In this document: positions 25,536-36,908 of the stretch, one piece after another
Numbering within the stretch: position 1 is the first letter of the stretch
How the letters are laid out: each line of letters opens with the position of its first letter
Source of the DNA: Desulfofustis limnaeus
Lineage (GTDB): Bacteria > Desulfobacterota > Desulfobulbia > Desulfobulbales > Desulfocapsaceae
NCBI RefSeq assembly: GCF_023169885.1
Contig: NZ_AP025516.1
Coordinates: 3,017,501 to 3,081,500, forward strand
Direction of reading: 5' to 3'
DNA: 64,000 nt
Position numbers and translations under genes: made by a program
The notes under the pieces: model-generated
What the model was told of the DNA's origin: nothing
The model's input: the letters and a program-made list of their open reading frames with translations, nothing else
Databases searched by the model: none

Positions 25536-28112
25536 CTAGCGAATTTCCTCGACCCGCTGCAACAGCGTGCGGGCCGTGGCCAGGGATTGAGCCGCGTGGG
25601 GGTGGTCCGGATCGAGGCGCAAGGTCGTTTCCCATTCACCGACGGCTCCCGTGAGGTTTTCCTCGACAAACAACCTGACTCCTTCCTTGAAGTGCTCTTC
25701 AGCTTGCACCTTGAGTGTGCTTCTCAGCGTATCGATGAGTTGTTGCGCTCGGTCGTCGACGGGATCGATCTTCTGCAGGGTTTCCAGGGCCTCCAGATGC
25801 CTGCCTTGGCCGGCAAGCTGTTCACCGCGGCGCAGCAGTTCGCCATTGGTCCGTATCTGGTCATGTTCTTGTTTGACAGACCGTTGCGCACCGATCTCGG
25901 CGAGCAGCGGCTTGAGGTTTTTAAAGTTCGGATCCACCAGAGAAAGCGTGGCCAATGCCTCATCGAACCGTTCTTCCGCTCGCTGTTGCTCGGCCAGCGC
26001 CAGCAGGGATCGGTTGCGGATATAGGACGCCTCCTCGTCGTTCGGGTTGTCGCGCAGGATCGTTTTGACCACCGGCACCACCTCCTCGAACCGTTGCTCG
26101 GCAAACAACTGCCGGGCCAGGCCGATCTGCCTGCCGTAGTCGATCAGCACCGGGGAATAAAGAGAATCGAGGTCGGCGACGGCCACTTCCTGCCCGGCCG
26201 TCAACGCCGGGTTATCCCCGCCGGGGGAAAGCCGGCGGACGGCAAACTCATAGCGCCTCGAACCATACACCTTCTCGGCAATAGTTGCCGACGTATCACC
26301 TTCTTCGACGGTGTAGGTATGGAATCGTTCGGGACGATACCGGTGCAGCAGATAGTCGAGGGCAAGCGGGTTGTCCGGATCGTAGGTCAGGGCCTCGAGA
26401 AAGGCCTGACGGGCCTTCTCTCCCTCTTTCTTTTCGAAGAGCTTGGCCCCTCGTTCGGCATGGTATCCGGCCAACTGCCGGAGCTTTTCGCTCAGCAACG
26501 CAATCTTTTCCCGGACGACTGTCTCGGCCTGCCGCCAATAGGTCACAGCCTGGTCGTAACGGCCTTCCTCCTCAGCCTGCAGTGCATCCGATTGAGCGAT
26601 GTCGGGCAGCAGCACCCGGCTCTCGGAGGAGACCGCCGGCCCGATTGGCTCCCGTTCGGCATGACGATCGTCCAGGCCGGCACAGCCGAACAGGATCGGC
26701 AGCAACGGCACCAGACAACACATGGTCCTCACCACCCGGAAGACCTGGACGAGCTGCTCCCGATTCTTGATCTTCTGCGGTTCCAGTGCTTCCACCTCGG
26801 CGATCTCGGTGAAGCTCGAAGCACCGTCACCGCCGAGGATAATCTCGCCGGGACCGGCCAGATTGTTCAACGAAGCGGCGACATTGACGCAATCACCGAT
26901 GACGGTGTACTCCATCTTCACCGAGGAGCCGATATTGCCGGCCACCACCACGCCCGAAGCGATGCCGATGCCCACCGAGGCCAGCAGCGGATTGCCGTTC
27001 CCCGCTGCCGCCGCAAGCTGCTGTTGCATATCCTTCGCCGCCCGGATCGACCGCGCCAGATGATCCTGGTGGGAAACGGGAATGCCAAAGACGGCCAGCA
27101 CCGAATCGCCGATGAACTTGTCGATGGACCCACCATGACGAAAAATCACCTCGGTGGCGATGGCAAAAAACTCGTTGAGGCGTTCCACCACTTCCTCCGG
27201 ATCGCGCCCTTCGGCATAGGCGGTGAAACCGCGGATATCGGCGAACAGGATCGAGGCCTCGCCCCGCTGCCCCTTCACCCATAGTTCCCCCGGACTCCTG
27301 GTGATCTGATCCAGCACTTCCGAGCCCACATATTTGCCGAACGATTCCCGGATCAACGCCTGTCGGGCCAACTCCTCACCCATCCGGTTGAAGGCCTCGC
27401 CGAGCCTGCCCAGCTCGTCGTTGCGGTCGCTTCTCACTTTGAAGTTGTAGTTGCCCCGAGCTATCTGCGTTGTGGCCTGGACCAGGACCGACAGGGGTCG
27501 GGTGAACCGTAGACTGTAAATGACCGCGGCAACGACCCCGAGCACGATGATGACCACCGTCGCCCAGACGAGAAAGGCCCGCTCGTCGATAAACAGCTGG
27601 CGGATGAAATCGACCGAGAGCCCCACATGCACCTCCCCCAACTGCTTCTCCTGGAAGATGATCGGCATGCTCAGGTTGATCACCTCGGAGCCATTCGGCA
27701 GTCGCTGGGTGAAATAGGTGGCATGGCCAAGTTGCACCGTCTCTCCCTCGTGAACGACTGGCGAGAAGGGCTTCTCCAGCAGGTCCTGATCGGTATGCGC
27801 CCTGATGATGCCGTCGCTGTCGACGATAAACGCATAATAATGGCCGTCGACCGACACCACATTGTTGATCAGGGTGCTGAGCGCCAACAGGTCTCCGGTC
27901 AACAGCGGCACCTTGGCGTTATCAACCACATGCCGGAGACTGACCGAACCGAGTTTGACCGTGTGATCGAAAAGATTAGTCCGCTGGCGCTCCATGATCA
28001 CATAACTGAGCACGCTGATGGAGACCGCCAGCACCGCCATGGTCGCCAGCGACAACTGGAGCCAGATGGGAATTCGCGGAGACGGGACGTTATCGATATC
28101 GCTCGTGGGCAT
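25536..28112 (-). CDS. membrane adenylate cyclase fused to a LysM/TPR lipoprotein-like region
   Basis: 858 residues in one frame. Helix 1 (17-39), periplasmic sensor, helix 2 (VWATVVIIVLGVVAAVIYSL), HAMP, then a class III cyclase domain (about 290-455) with both metal sites (FADIRGFT, GDSVLAVFG) and adenylate-type substrate residues KMEYTVIGD. At residue 464 comes MCCLVPLLPILFGCAG, a complete lipoprotein signal peptide with lipobox LFGC, followed by TPR-like repeats and a LysM domain (TYTVEEGDTSATIAEKVYG). TGAGGA stands four bases before this internal ATG (26723), so a separate 395-residue lipoprotein may also be made. Whether the fusion is real, or a shifted stop has joined two genes, cannot be decided here. 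Confidence 0.8.
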   Translation of the reverse strand: MPTSDIDNVPSPRIPIWLQLSLATMAVLAVSISVLSYVIMERQRTNLFDHTVKLGSVSLRHVVDNAKVPLLTGDLLALSTLINNVVSVDGHYYAFIVDSDGIIRAHTDQDLLEKPFSPVVHEGETVQLGHATYFTQRLPNGSEVINLSMPIIFQEKQLGEVHVGLSVDFIRQLFIDERAFLVWATVVIIVLGVVAAVIYSLRFTRPLSVLVQATTQIARGNYNFKVRSDRNDELGRLGEAFNRMGEELARQALIRESFGKYVGSEVLDQITRSPGELWVKGQRGEASILFADIRGFTAYAEGRDPEEVVERLNEFFAIATEVIFRHGGSIDKFIGDSVLAVFGIPVSHQDHLARSIRAAKDMQQQLAAAAGNGNPLLASVGIGIASGVVVAGNIGSSVKMEYTVIGDCVNVAASLNNLAGPGEIILGGDGASSFTEIAEVEALEPQKIKNREQLVQVFRVVRTMCCLVPLLPILFGCAGLDDRHAEREPIGPAVSSESRVLLPDIAQSDALQAEEEGRYDQAVTYWRQAETVVREKIALLSEKLRQLAGYHAERGAKLFEKKEGEKARQAFLEALTYDPDNPLALDYLLHRYRPERFHTYTVEEGDTSATIAEKVYGSRRYEFAVRRLSPGGDNPALTAGQEVAVADLDSLYSPVLIDYGRQIGLARQLFAEQRFEEVVPVVKTILRDNPNDEEASYIRNRSLLALAEQQRAEERFDEALATLSLVDPNFKNLKPLLAEIGAQRSVKQEHDQIRTNGELLRRGEQLAGQGRHLEALETLQKIDPVDDRAQQLIDTLRSTLKVQAEEHFKEGVRLFVEENLTGAVGEWETTLRLDPDHPHAAQSLATARTLLQRVEEIR

Positions 28113-28152
28113 CGGTCAGGTCGGGGTCAGCCGGTTCACACCCGGTCGTTTA

Positions 28153-29112
28153 TCACGCATGATTACGCAGTTTCAGCTCAATCGGATGCGGATTCAGGTA
28201 CACTTGACGCTGCAGGTACGGTTCCCGGTATTTGCGTATGTAATGGTTGAAAAGCGTCAACGGCACGATGAGCGGCACATGAAAACTGCGGAACCGGTCA
28301 ATGACCTCGAGCAGCTCCTGTTTTTCATCGCCGCTCAGCACTTTCTTGAAATAGCCCATCATGTGCAGCAGCACGTTGCAATGCTTTTTCACCGTCGGCT
28401 TGAGTTTCAAAGCGGCCAGCAACGCTTCCTGATAGGATGTGAACAACTCGGTCGGTTCGCTGTTTCCGGCCTGGGCCGCCAATCGCCCCAACTCACGATA
28501 GTGCTGCTCGCTATGCGAACGCAACAACAATTTATGGCCGGTGTGGAACGCGACCAGGGCAGCCGGTGTGGCCTCGGCGCGTGCTGTTCGCCAGCGCCGG
28601 AAGACAAAGACCGACTCGATGAAGTTCTCCCGCAGGAGCAGGTCGTTCAACCGGCCTTCTTCCTCCACCGGCAGCAGCGGAAGTCGTTCCATGAATGTCC
28701 GGGCAAACAGCCCTACACCGGTCGAACGCGGCACGCCGTTCCGGTCATAGACCTTAACCCGCTCCATGCCGGACGAAGGGGACTTGCTCTTGAAGATGAA
28801 ACCGCACAGATCCTCTTTTTCCAGCTCCGCCACCCGGTTTTCCGCCCAACTGTTCATCTGGTCGGTGAGATCGACCCCGGACCTGACGGTAACCAGCCGC
28901 GGGGCAGCGGGATCCCCGACCAGGCGCATCGCCTCGCGCGGGATCGACAGACCGCACTCCACCTCCGGACAGACCGGCACGAAGGTGAAATAGCGGCCGA
29001 GGATGTCGGTGATGTACCGATCATGCTTATGGCCTCCGTCGTAACGGACCGGTTGGCCCAACAGACAAGCGCTGACTCCGATCTTAATGGTTTCGTCAAC
29101 CCCGTGCTCCAT
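28153..29112 (-). CDS. DUF523/DUF1722 (YbgA-type) protein
   Basis: 319 residues from ATG 29112 with GGAGG six bases upstream. The N-terminal DUF523 domain shows IGVSACLLGQPVRYDGGHK and CPEVECGLSIPREAMRL, with conserved cysteines that could bind a metal or cluster; SKSPSSGM follows. The C-terminal DUF1722 domain (about 205-319) resembles YbgA, including the closing YREPYLQRQVYLNPHP. The biochemical role is unproven. In many bacteria, including E. coli (ybgA-phr), it sits beside photolyase; here the two diverge across 153 bases, which supports a shared role in light or DNA damage. Confidence 0.88.
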   Translation of the reverse strand: MEHGVDETIKIGVSACLLGQPVRYDGGHKHDRYITDILGRYFTFVPVCPEVECGLSIPREAMRLVGDPAAPRLVTVRSGVDLTDQMNSWAENRVAELEKEDLCGFIFKSKSPSSGMERVKVYDRNGVPRSTGVGLFARTFMERLPLLPVEEEGRLNDLLLRENFIESVFVFRRWRTARAEATPAALVAFHTGHKLLLRSHSEQHYRELGRLAAQAGNSEPTELFTSYQEALLAALKLKPTVKKHCNVLLHMMGYFKKVLSGDEKQELLEVIDRFRSFHVPLIVPLTLFNHYIRKYREPYLQRQVYLNPHPIELKLRNHA

Positions 29113-30377
29113 GTTCCACCCTCCATATTTCATTGCCTTGCGTGACCTTCGCCGAGTATCATAGCACTGAATGCTAAGAAAGTCGCGAACCGTGCATTCA
29201 CCGCTTGCGATACACCGCTCTATCACACCCGTACCTCCTGCAACCTGCTCCACCCGGGAGAACCGATGGACCGCAAGGACCCTGCTCTTGTTCGACGTAG
29301 GCGCGTTGTCGCCATCGGCCGCCCCGGTAAAGGGCCAGTGGTGTACTGGATGTCGCGGGACCAGCGAGTCCGGGATAATTGGGCGCTGCTCTTCGCCCAG
29401 CAGGAAGCCCTGGCCCGCGACACGGGCCTCGTTGTCGTATTCTGCCTGGTCACCGACTACCCCGGGGCAGAACAGCGCAGTTACCATTTCCTGCTGACCG
29501 GCCTGGCGGAGGTGCAACGGTACCTGGCCGAGCTCAATATCGGCCTGGTGCTGCTGACCGGAGAACCGGGAGAGACCCTGCCGCCGTGGCTCGAATCGAT
29601 CGATGCCCACTTGCTGGTAAGTGATTTCGATCCGTTGCGGGTAAAACGGCAGTGGCAACAACAGGTGATGAACGCCATCACCATGGGGTATAGTGAAGTC
29701 GACACCCACAATGTGATTCCGGCCTGGACCGTCTCTCCCAAGAAAGAATATTCCGCCGCCACCTTCCGGCCCACATACCGCCGTCTCCTCGGCGATTACC
29801 TGGGAGACATCCCGGCGCCGCTCGTCCATCCCCAGGCCCCGCCGGCCGTTGCACCGATCGATGTGGCCCGGCTGCTGGCCAGGATCGGCAACCGCCGGGC
29901 GCAGCCGGTCAGCTGGCTCCAACCCGGCGAGACGGCCGCCCACAGGGCCATGGCCGCGGCACTGCAGGACCGGCTACCGTTCTATGCCGCGCGGCGTAAT
30001 AACCCGCTCGTCTCTGGACAATCCGGCTTATCGCCATACCTGCACTTTGGCCACCTCTCCGCCCAGCGGCTCGCCTGGGAGGTCACCAGGGCCCCGCTCC
30101 CCGAGCAAGACCGATCGGCGTTTCTCGAAGAGGTGCTGATTCGTCGCGAACTGTCCGACAATTTCTGCCTCTACGAACCGAATTATGACCATTTTTCCGG
30201 TTTCCCCCCTTGGGCCCGCCGGACGCTCGACGAACACCGGACCGATCACCGGCAGCATCTCTACTCCCTGGCGGACCTGGAAGACGGGCGGACCCATGAA
30301 CGGTTATGGAATGCCTGCCAGCGGGATCTGGTCGACAACGGTAAACTGCACGGTTACCTGCGCATGTACTGGGCGAA

Positions 30378-32263
<1,886 letters not shown>

Positions 32264-32552
32264 AAAAATCCTTGAATGGTCCGCAACTCCGGAGGAGGCT
32301 CTGCAGACCGCCATCCTGCTCAACGACCGCTACTCACTGGACGGCCGGGACCCGAACGGTTATACCGGCATCGCCTGGTCCATCGGCGGTATCCACGACC
32401 GCGCCTGGCCAGAGCGTCCAATCTTCGGCACGATCAGATATATGAACGAAGCCGGTTGTCGCCGTAAATTCTCCGTCGACGAGTACACCCGGCGATTCAT
32501 CGCAAACGGGTTCTGATCGCCGCTTATCCACACACTTGGTGCCCAGACCATA

Positions 32553-32574
32553 AATGATAGGTAATACTATCATT
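32553..32574. promoter_or_regulatory. 8-bp inverted repeat upstream of the lipid operon
   Basis: AATGATAG-GTAATA-CTATCATT is a perfect dyad with a six-base centre, 104 bases before the first operon ATG, in an AT-rich stretch between the photolyase stop and the DUF3833 gene. The size and spacing suit a dimeric repressor or activator such as a MerR- or TetR-type protein. No such regulator is encoded nearby. Confidence 0.5.
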
Positions 32575-32677
32575 CAACTATCGTTTCGTCACTATTGTGT
32601 CGGTGCCAACCACGATTTACCTGTATCATTACCATGGCAGAAACCCAGACAAACCCAGCACTGGTGGAGCCTTCCAG

Positions 32678-33259
32678 ATGAACAGCAGCCCCCGTCAGCC
32701 CCTTTCACGAATGGTTAGCATTTTTCTGCTGGCCGCCTTGGTCCTTACCGGAGGATGCAGTACAATGAGCGTCGAAGACTATCGCGACCGAACCCCGCAC
32801 TTCGACCTCTTCGACTATTTCAACGGCCAGACGCGCGGCTGGGGTATGGTCCAGGATCGTGCCGGTCGTCTGAAACGGCAGTTCGTGGTGGATATCCTGG
32901 TCCGTCTCGACGAATCCGACAACCTAGTCCTGGAAGAGGATTTTGTCTGGAACGATGGCGAAAAAAGCCGTCGGGTATGGACCATCACCCGAGGCGACGA
33001 CGGCCGACTGAGCGGCACCGCAGCGGACGTGGTCGGCGCGGCGAGCGGGGCCAGCGGCGGCAACGCCTTGAACTGGCGTTATAACCTGGCGCTGCAGGTG
33101 GACGGCTCGACCTGGGTGATCACCTTTGACGACTGGATGTTCCTGCAGCCCGACGACGTTCTGCTCAACCGGGCGGAGATGAGCAAATTCGGTTTTCGCG
33201 TTGGCGATGTCACCATAGCTTTTCAAAAACAATCAGTGTCGGGGAGGAAATCCCTATGA
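32678..33259 (+). CDS. DUF3833 family lipoprotein
   Basis: 193 residues from ATG 32678 (GGAG eight bases upstream). A lipoprotein signal ends in LVLTGGC with Cys27. The mature part matches DUF3833: HFDLFDYFNGQTRGWGMVQDR near its start and YNLALQVDGSTWVITFDDWMFLQ near its end. The function of the family is unknown; it may bind a lipid or hydrophobic ligand as a small beta-barrel at the outer membrane. First gene of an eight-gene operon; its stop overlaps the next start (ATGA). Confidence 0.85.
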   Translation: MNSSPRQPLSRMVSIFLLAALVLTGGCSTMSVEDYRDRTPHFDLFDYFNGQTRGWGMVQDRAGRLKRQFVVDILVRLDESDNLVLEEDFVWNDGEKSRRVWTITRGDDGRLSGTAADVVGAASGASGGNALNWRYNLALQVDGSTWVITFDDWMFLQPDDVLLNRAEMSKFGFRVGDVTIAFQKQSVSGRKSL

Positions 33260-33804
33260 TCCGTTTTGCTATCACCCTCATCTGGACGCTGCTGGTCACC
33301 GCACTGGCCGGCCCTCCTCCGTCGACAGCCACCGAGCTGCAACCGGTCGGTTCAGGAACGGTGCGTTACCTGGGCATGATCAAAGTCTACGATGCGACGC
33401 TCTACGCACCCACCCAAGCTACCGTGGGAGCCATCCTGTCGGCGAGCCAATCATTCTGCCTGCAACTTGATTACGCCGTCGCCGTCCCGGCCGACGCCTT
33501 TGTCGAAGCGGCCGAAACGGTTTTGGCCAGACAACACCAGCCGCAGAGCTTGAACGACCTGCGCGGCTCTATCGACCTGCTGCACCGCAGCTATCGCGAC
33601 GTAGAAGCCGGTGACCGCTATCGCCTCTGCTACGATCATCAACGACAGGCAAGCCAGCTGCTGCTCAACGACGAGACTCTGGTCAGTATCGAATCGGCCG
33701 AGTTCGCTGCCGTCTATTTCGGCATCTGGCTCAATCCGGACCAGCCGCTGGACCGTTCCCTGCGAAACAACCTGGTGGCCGGTCTGCAGGAGGGCCGATT
33801 ATGA
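33256..33804 (+). CDS. chalcone isomerase-like secreted protein
   Basis: 182 residues with an N-terminal signal peptide (about 1-26, ending near TATE). The mature protein carries the bacterial chalcone-isomerase-like pattern: GSGTVRYLGMIKVYDATLYAP and, near the end, YFGIWLNPDQPLDRSLRNNLVAGL. In plants this fold includes fatty-acid-binding proteins as well as true isomerases; the bacterial versions are likely lipid binding. It lies in the periplasm beside a lipid-modifying operon, which fits a carrier role. ATGA overlaps on both sides tie it to its neighbours. Confidence 0.83.
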   Translation: MIRFAITLIWTLLVTALAGPPPSTATELQPVGSGTVRYLGMIKVYDATLYAPTQATVGAILSASQSFCLQLDYAVAVPADAFVEAAETVLARQHQPQSLNDLRGSIDLLHRSYRDVEAGDRYRLCYDHQRQASQLLLNDETLVSIESAEFAAVYFGIWLNPDQPLDRSLRNNLVAGLQEGRL

Positions 33805-34226
33805 GCCGACTCGACGACTTCCTCGCTGTCTACCAGAAACTGGACGCTGACAGCCTCGATCTGCTCGGGCAGGTCTACAGCGACCATATCCGTTTCTGCG
33901 ATCCGGCCCATGAGATCACGGGGCTTGCAGCGCTCACAGACTATTTCGTTGAATTGTATCGGAATGTGGCAGCCATCTCCTTTTCCTTCAACCGGCGCCA
34001 TCTGCTGGATAGCGAGGCGTATGTCGGCTGGACCATGACCGTATCGCACCCGCGCCTCGCCGGCGGTCGGCCGGTAGCGGTGGACGGGATGAGCTACCTG
34101 CAATTCGACGAACAAGGCAAGGTTATCTACCACCACGACTACTTCGACCTGGGCGCCCTGCTCTACGAACAGCTGCCGCTGCTCGGTTCCATCATCAAAA
34201 CCATCAAGCGGAGGTTTGGCGGATGA
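33801..34226 (+). CDS. SnoaL/NTF2-like protein
   Basis: 141 residues, cytosolic. DPAHEITGLAALTDYFVELYRN, VGWTMTVSH and VDGMSYLQFDEQGKVIYHHDYFD are the typical pocket-forming strands of an NTF2/SnoaL cone fold. Members are small isomerases, hydratases or ligand-binding proteins. It is coupled by ATGA overlaps to the chalcone-isomerase-like gene before and the SDR after, a set often found together with CFA-type methyltransferases. It may be an accessory enzyme or chaperone of an unusual fatty acid pathway, which is inferred from context only. Confidence 0.75.
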   Translation: MSRLDDFLAVYQKLDADSLDLLGQVYSDHIRFCDPAHEITGLAALTDYFVELYRNVAAISFSFNRRHLLDSEAYVGWTMTVSHPRLAGGRPVAVDGMSYLQFDEQGKVIYHHDYFDLGALLYEQLPLLGSIIKTIKRRFGG

Positions 34227-34942
34227 AGACCCTGATCACCGGAGCCACCTCGGGCATCGGCCGGCAGTTGGCCATCGATTACCTGGCCGCCGGCCATCAG
34301 GTCTGGGCGGTAGGTCGTAACCAACAGCAGTTGCAGGAGTTGCAGACACGCGGTGCCCAGGTAGGGGCCGTGGACCTGCTCGACCGGCAGGCAACGCTGG
34401 CCTGGTTTGCGACGCTGGAGCGCATCGACCTGGCCATCCTGTCCGCCGGCTCATGCGAGTACGTTGACCTGCCGGCCTTCGACAGCGCCCTGCTGACCCG
34501 GGTCATGCGGATCAATGTGGAGACCATGGCCCATTGCATCGAAGGGGTATTGCCGGCCCTGCGCCGTAGCGACGATCCACACCTGGTGGGCATAGGCTCC
34601 GCCGCCGCCTACCTGCCCCTGCCCCGGGCCGAGGCGTACGGCGCCTCGAAGGCGGCAGTGGCCTATCTGATCGAGACACTGCGCCTTACCCTGTTCGCCG
34701 AAGGGATCGCCGTCAGCCTGGTCTGCCCGGGCTTCGTCAAGACGCCGCTGACCGACCGTAACGATTTTCCCATGCCCTTTCTGGTCTCCGCCGAGCAGGC
34801 CAGCCGGGCCATTCGAGACGGCATCGCGGCCAAGAAAGCGGAAATCCATTTCCCGAAACGGTTCACGCTGCTGATGAAAGCGGCCTCCCTGCTGCCCCGG
34901 TCAATCTGGCTGCGGCTGGCACAACGGATGAGGAAGAGATGA
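34223..34942 (+). CDS. short-chain dehydrogenase/reductase
   Basis: 239 residues. Classical SDR layout: the nucleotide-binding TGATSGIG at 6-13, LSAG in place of NNAG, a catalytic Ser in GIGSAAAYLP, and the catalytic YGASK. The C-terminus after PGFVKTP is amphipathic and rich in hydrophobic residues (FTLLMKAASLLPRSIWLRL), suggesting membrane contact and a lipid substrate. It would reduce or oxidise an acyl-chain carbonyl or hydroxyl. The substrate is inferred from the neighbouring FAD oxidoreductase and CFA-type methyltransferase. Confidence 0.87.
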   Translation: MKTLITGATSGIGRQLAIDYLAAGHQVWAVGRNQQQLQELQTRGAQVGAVDLLDRQATLAWFATLERIDLAILSAGSCEYVDLPAFDSALLTRVMRINVETMAHCIEGVLPALRRSDDPHLVGIGSAAAYLPLPRAEAYGASKAAVAYLIETLRLTLFAEGIAVSLVCPGFVKTPLTDRNDFPMPFLVSAEQASRAIRDGIAAKKAEIHFPKRFTLLMKAASLLPRSIWLRLAQRMRKR

Positions 34943-36174
34943 AATCAATCGCCATTGTCGGTACCGGCATCGCCGGCCTGAGCTGCGCCCATTACCTGGC
35001 CCCGCATTTCCAGCTGACGGTGTACGAGGCCAACGATTACCTGGGGGGCCACACCCACACCGTCGATGTGGATTACCGCGGCGAAAAAAGCGCCATCGAC
35101 ACCGGTTTCATCGTCTTCAACGATCGGACCTATCCACGCTTCATCCGGTTATTAAACGGCCTGGGGGTTCATTTTCAAAAAACGGAGATGAGTTTCTCGG
35201 TGCGCAACGACGCCATCGGCCTGGAATACAACGGGAACAACCTGGCCAGCTTGTTCGCCCAGCGACGCAACCTGGTATCCCCGGGCTTTCTGCGCTTGCT
35301 CGTCGATATCGTCCGTTTCAACCGCAGCGTCCGGCGGGCGGCAGCCGCCGGCGAAGAGCAGACCATCGGCGAATACCTGGACAACCACCGCTCCGGCACC
35401 CTGTTTGCCGACAACTACCTGTTGCCGATGATCGCCGCCATCTGGTCCATGGGGCTCGACGACGTTCGGGCCTTCCCGCTGCGCTTCTTTGCGAAGTTCT
35501 TTGAAAATCACGGACTGCTTAATCTGGTAAACCGGCCCCAGTGGTATACCATCGTCGGCGGTTCGCGCAGCTATGTCGAACCGCTGACCGCTCGGTTTCG
35601 GTCCTCGATCCGTCTCAACAGCCCGGTTCAAAGGGTAGTCCGGTCACCCGACGGAGTCGAGGTGACCAGCAACGGACAGACCAGCCGTTTCGACGAGGTG
35701 ATCTTCGCCTGCCACGCCGACCAGGCACTGGCTCTGCTCGGTGACGCCGACCCCGCCGAGCGGACAGTGCTGGGCAGGATCCGCTTCACCGCCAACAACG
35801 TCATCCTCCACACCGACGAACGGGTGCTGCCGCGGGAGCGGCGCGCCTGGGCCAGCTGGAACTACCGTATCGATCCGAACCGCTCCACCCGGGCGACCCT
35901 CACCTACCAGATGAACATCCTGCAGAGACTGGAGAAGCAGCATTCCTACCTGGTCACGCTGAACGAGGAGATTGATGAATCATTCGTCCTGGCTCGCTTC
36001 CGCTACGACCATCCGGCCTATGACCAGGCGATGATCGAGGCCCAGCAACAGTGGCCGACCATTTCCGGCCGGGATCGGGTCCATTTCTGTGGCGCGTACT
36101 GGTTCAACGGCTTCCACGAGGACGGGGTGCGCAGCGCCTTGCGGGTCTGCGCCAGCCTGGGGGTAACGCCATGA
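34939..36174 (+). CDS. FAD-dependent oxidoreductase (amine oxidase/desaturase-like)
   Basis: 411 residues. The N-terminal dinucleotide fold reads IAIVGTGIAGLSCAHYLA, with an acidic residue after the second strand (VYEANDYLGGHTHTV), and the C-terminus ends in FCGAYWFNGFHEDGVRSAL, where FAD is bound. This is the branch of flavin amine-oxidase-like proteins found with DUF1365 and CFA-type methyltransferases. In Rhodobacter an oxidoreductase of this kind takes part in making unusual (furan) fatty acids, as I recall. A desaturation of a methylated acyl chain is therefore plausible here. Coupled to both neighbours by ATGA. Confidence 0.85.
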   Translation: MKSIAIVGTGIAGLSCAHYLAPHFQLTVYEANDYLGGHTHTVDVDYRGEKSAIDTGFIVFNDRTYPRFIRLLNGLGVHFQKTEMSFSVRNDAIGLEYNGNNLASLFAQRRNLVSPGFLRLLVDIVRFNRSVRRAAAAGEEQTIGEYLDNHRSGTLFADNYLLPMIAAIWSMGLDDVRAFPLRFFAKFFENHGLLNLVNRPQWYTIVGGSRSYVEPLTARFRSSIRLNSPVQRVVRSPDGVEVTSNGQTSRFDEVIFACHADQALALLGDADPAERTVLGRIRFTANNVILHTDERVLPRERRAWASWNYRIDPNRSTRATLTYQMNILQRLEKQHSYLVTLNEEIDESFVLARFRYDHPAYDQAMIEAQQQWPTISGRDRVHFCGAYWFNGFHEDGVRSALRVCASLGVTP

Positions 36175-36908
36175 ACCATGCGCTCTATATTGGCCGGGTC
36201 AGTCATCAACGGTTTCTACCGCGCAGCCATGGGTTCAGCTACCCGTTTTTCATGTGGTACTTCGACCTCGATCGCCTTGCCGACCTGCCCGATCTTCGCC
36301 CCTGGTTCTCGGTCGACGGCTTCGCCCTAAGCCGGCTGCACCGAAACGATTACCTTGGCCCTCCGGATGAGCCGCTCGCAGACAGCGTCCGCAGCAAGAT
36401 GCTCGAACTGACCGGGCAACCGGTCACCGGTCACGTTACCGGATTGATGAACCTGCGTACCCTCGGCCTCTACTTCAGCCCGGTGAACTTTTATTTCGGC
36501 CACGAACCAGGCGGTACCTGCACCCACCTGCTCGCCGAAGTATCAAATACGCCGTGGAACGAACGACATCACTATTCGTTTTTCCTGGAGAAAAACGACC
36601 CACGGCCAACTCATGCGAAGGCCTTCAAGGTATCCCCCTTCAATCCGGTCACCCAGCGTTACCGCTGGCGGATCGAGCCGCCGACAGCCACTGCGGGGAT
36701 TACCATCGAGGTTGACGACGAGCGCGGCCCGATCTTTGCCGCTCGGTTACGCCTGGAGCGGCAGCCGTTGTCCCGTACCCTGGTGCGACGGCTCTTGCTT
36801 CGTCGGCCGGTTATGACCGCCGCCATCCTCGCCGCCATTTACTGGCAGGCGCTGAAACTGTATGTGAAAGGAGTTCCCTACATACCCTACCGCAAGGAGA
36901 CGACATGA
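36171..36908 (+). CDS. DUF1365 family protein
   Basis: 245 residues from the ATGA overlap start at 36171. Family landmarks are YIGRVSHQRFLPRSHGFSYPFFMWYFDLD, the central YFSPVNFYFG, EVSNTPWNERHHY, and HAKAFKVSPFNP. No catalytic function is proven for DUF1365. It nearly always travels with the FAD oxidoreductase upstream and the CFA-type methyltransferase downstream, as here, so it is probably part of the same fatty acid modification. A hydrophobic helix near the C-terminus (AAILAAIYWQALKLYV) may sit on the membrane. Confidence 0.9.
   Translation: MNHALYIGRVSHQRFLPRSHGFSYPFFMWYFDLDRLADLPDLRPWFSVDGFALSRLHRNDYLGPPDEPLADSVRSKMLELTGQPVTGHVTGLMNLRTLGLYFSPVNFYFGHEPGGTCTHLLAEVSNTPWNERHHYSFFLEKNDPRPTHAKAFKVSPFNPVTQRYRWRIEPPTATAGITIEVDDERGPIFAARLRLERQPLSRTLVRRLLLRRPVMTAAILAAIYWQALKLYVKGVPYIPYRKETT

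Noticed and set aside
25407-27284. 625-codon plus-strand open frame
   Set aside because: Shadow of the cyclase/LysM gene on the other strand; no recognisable motif.
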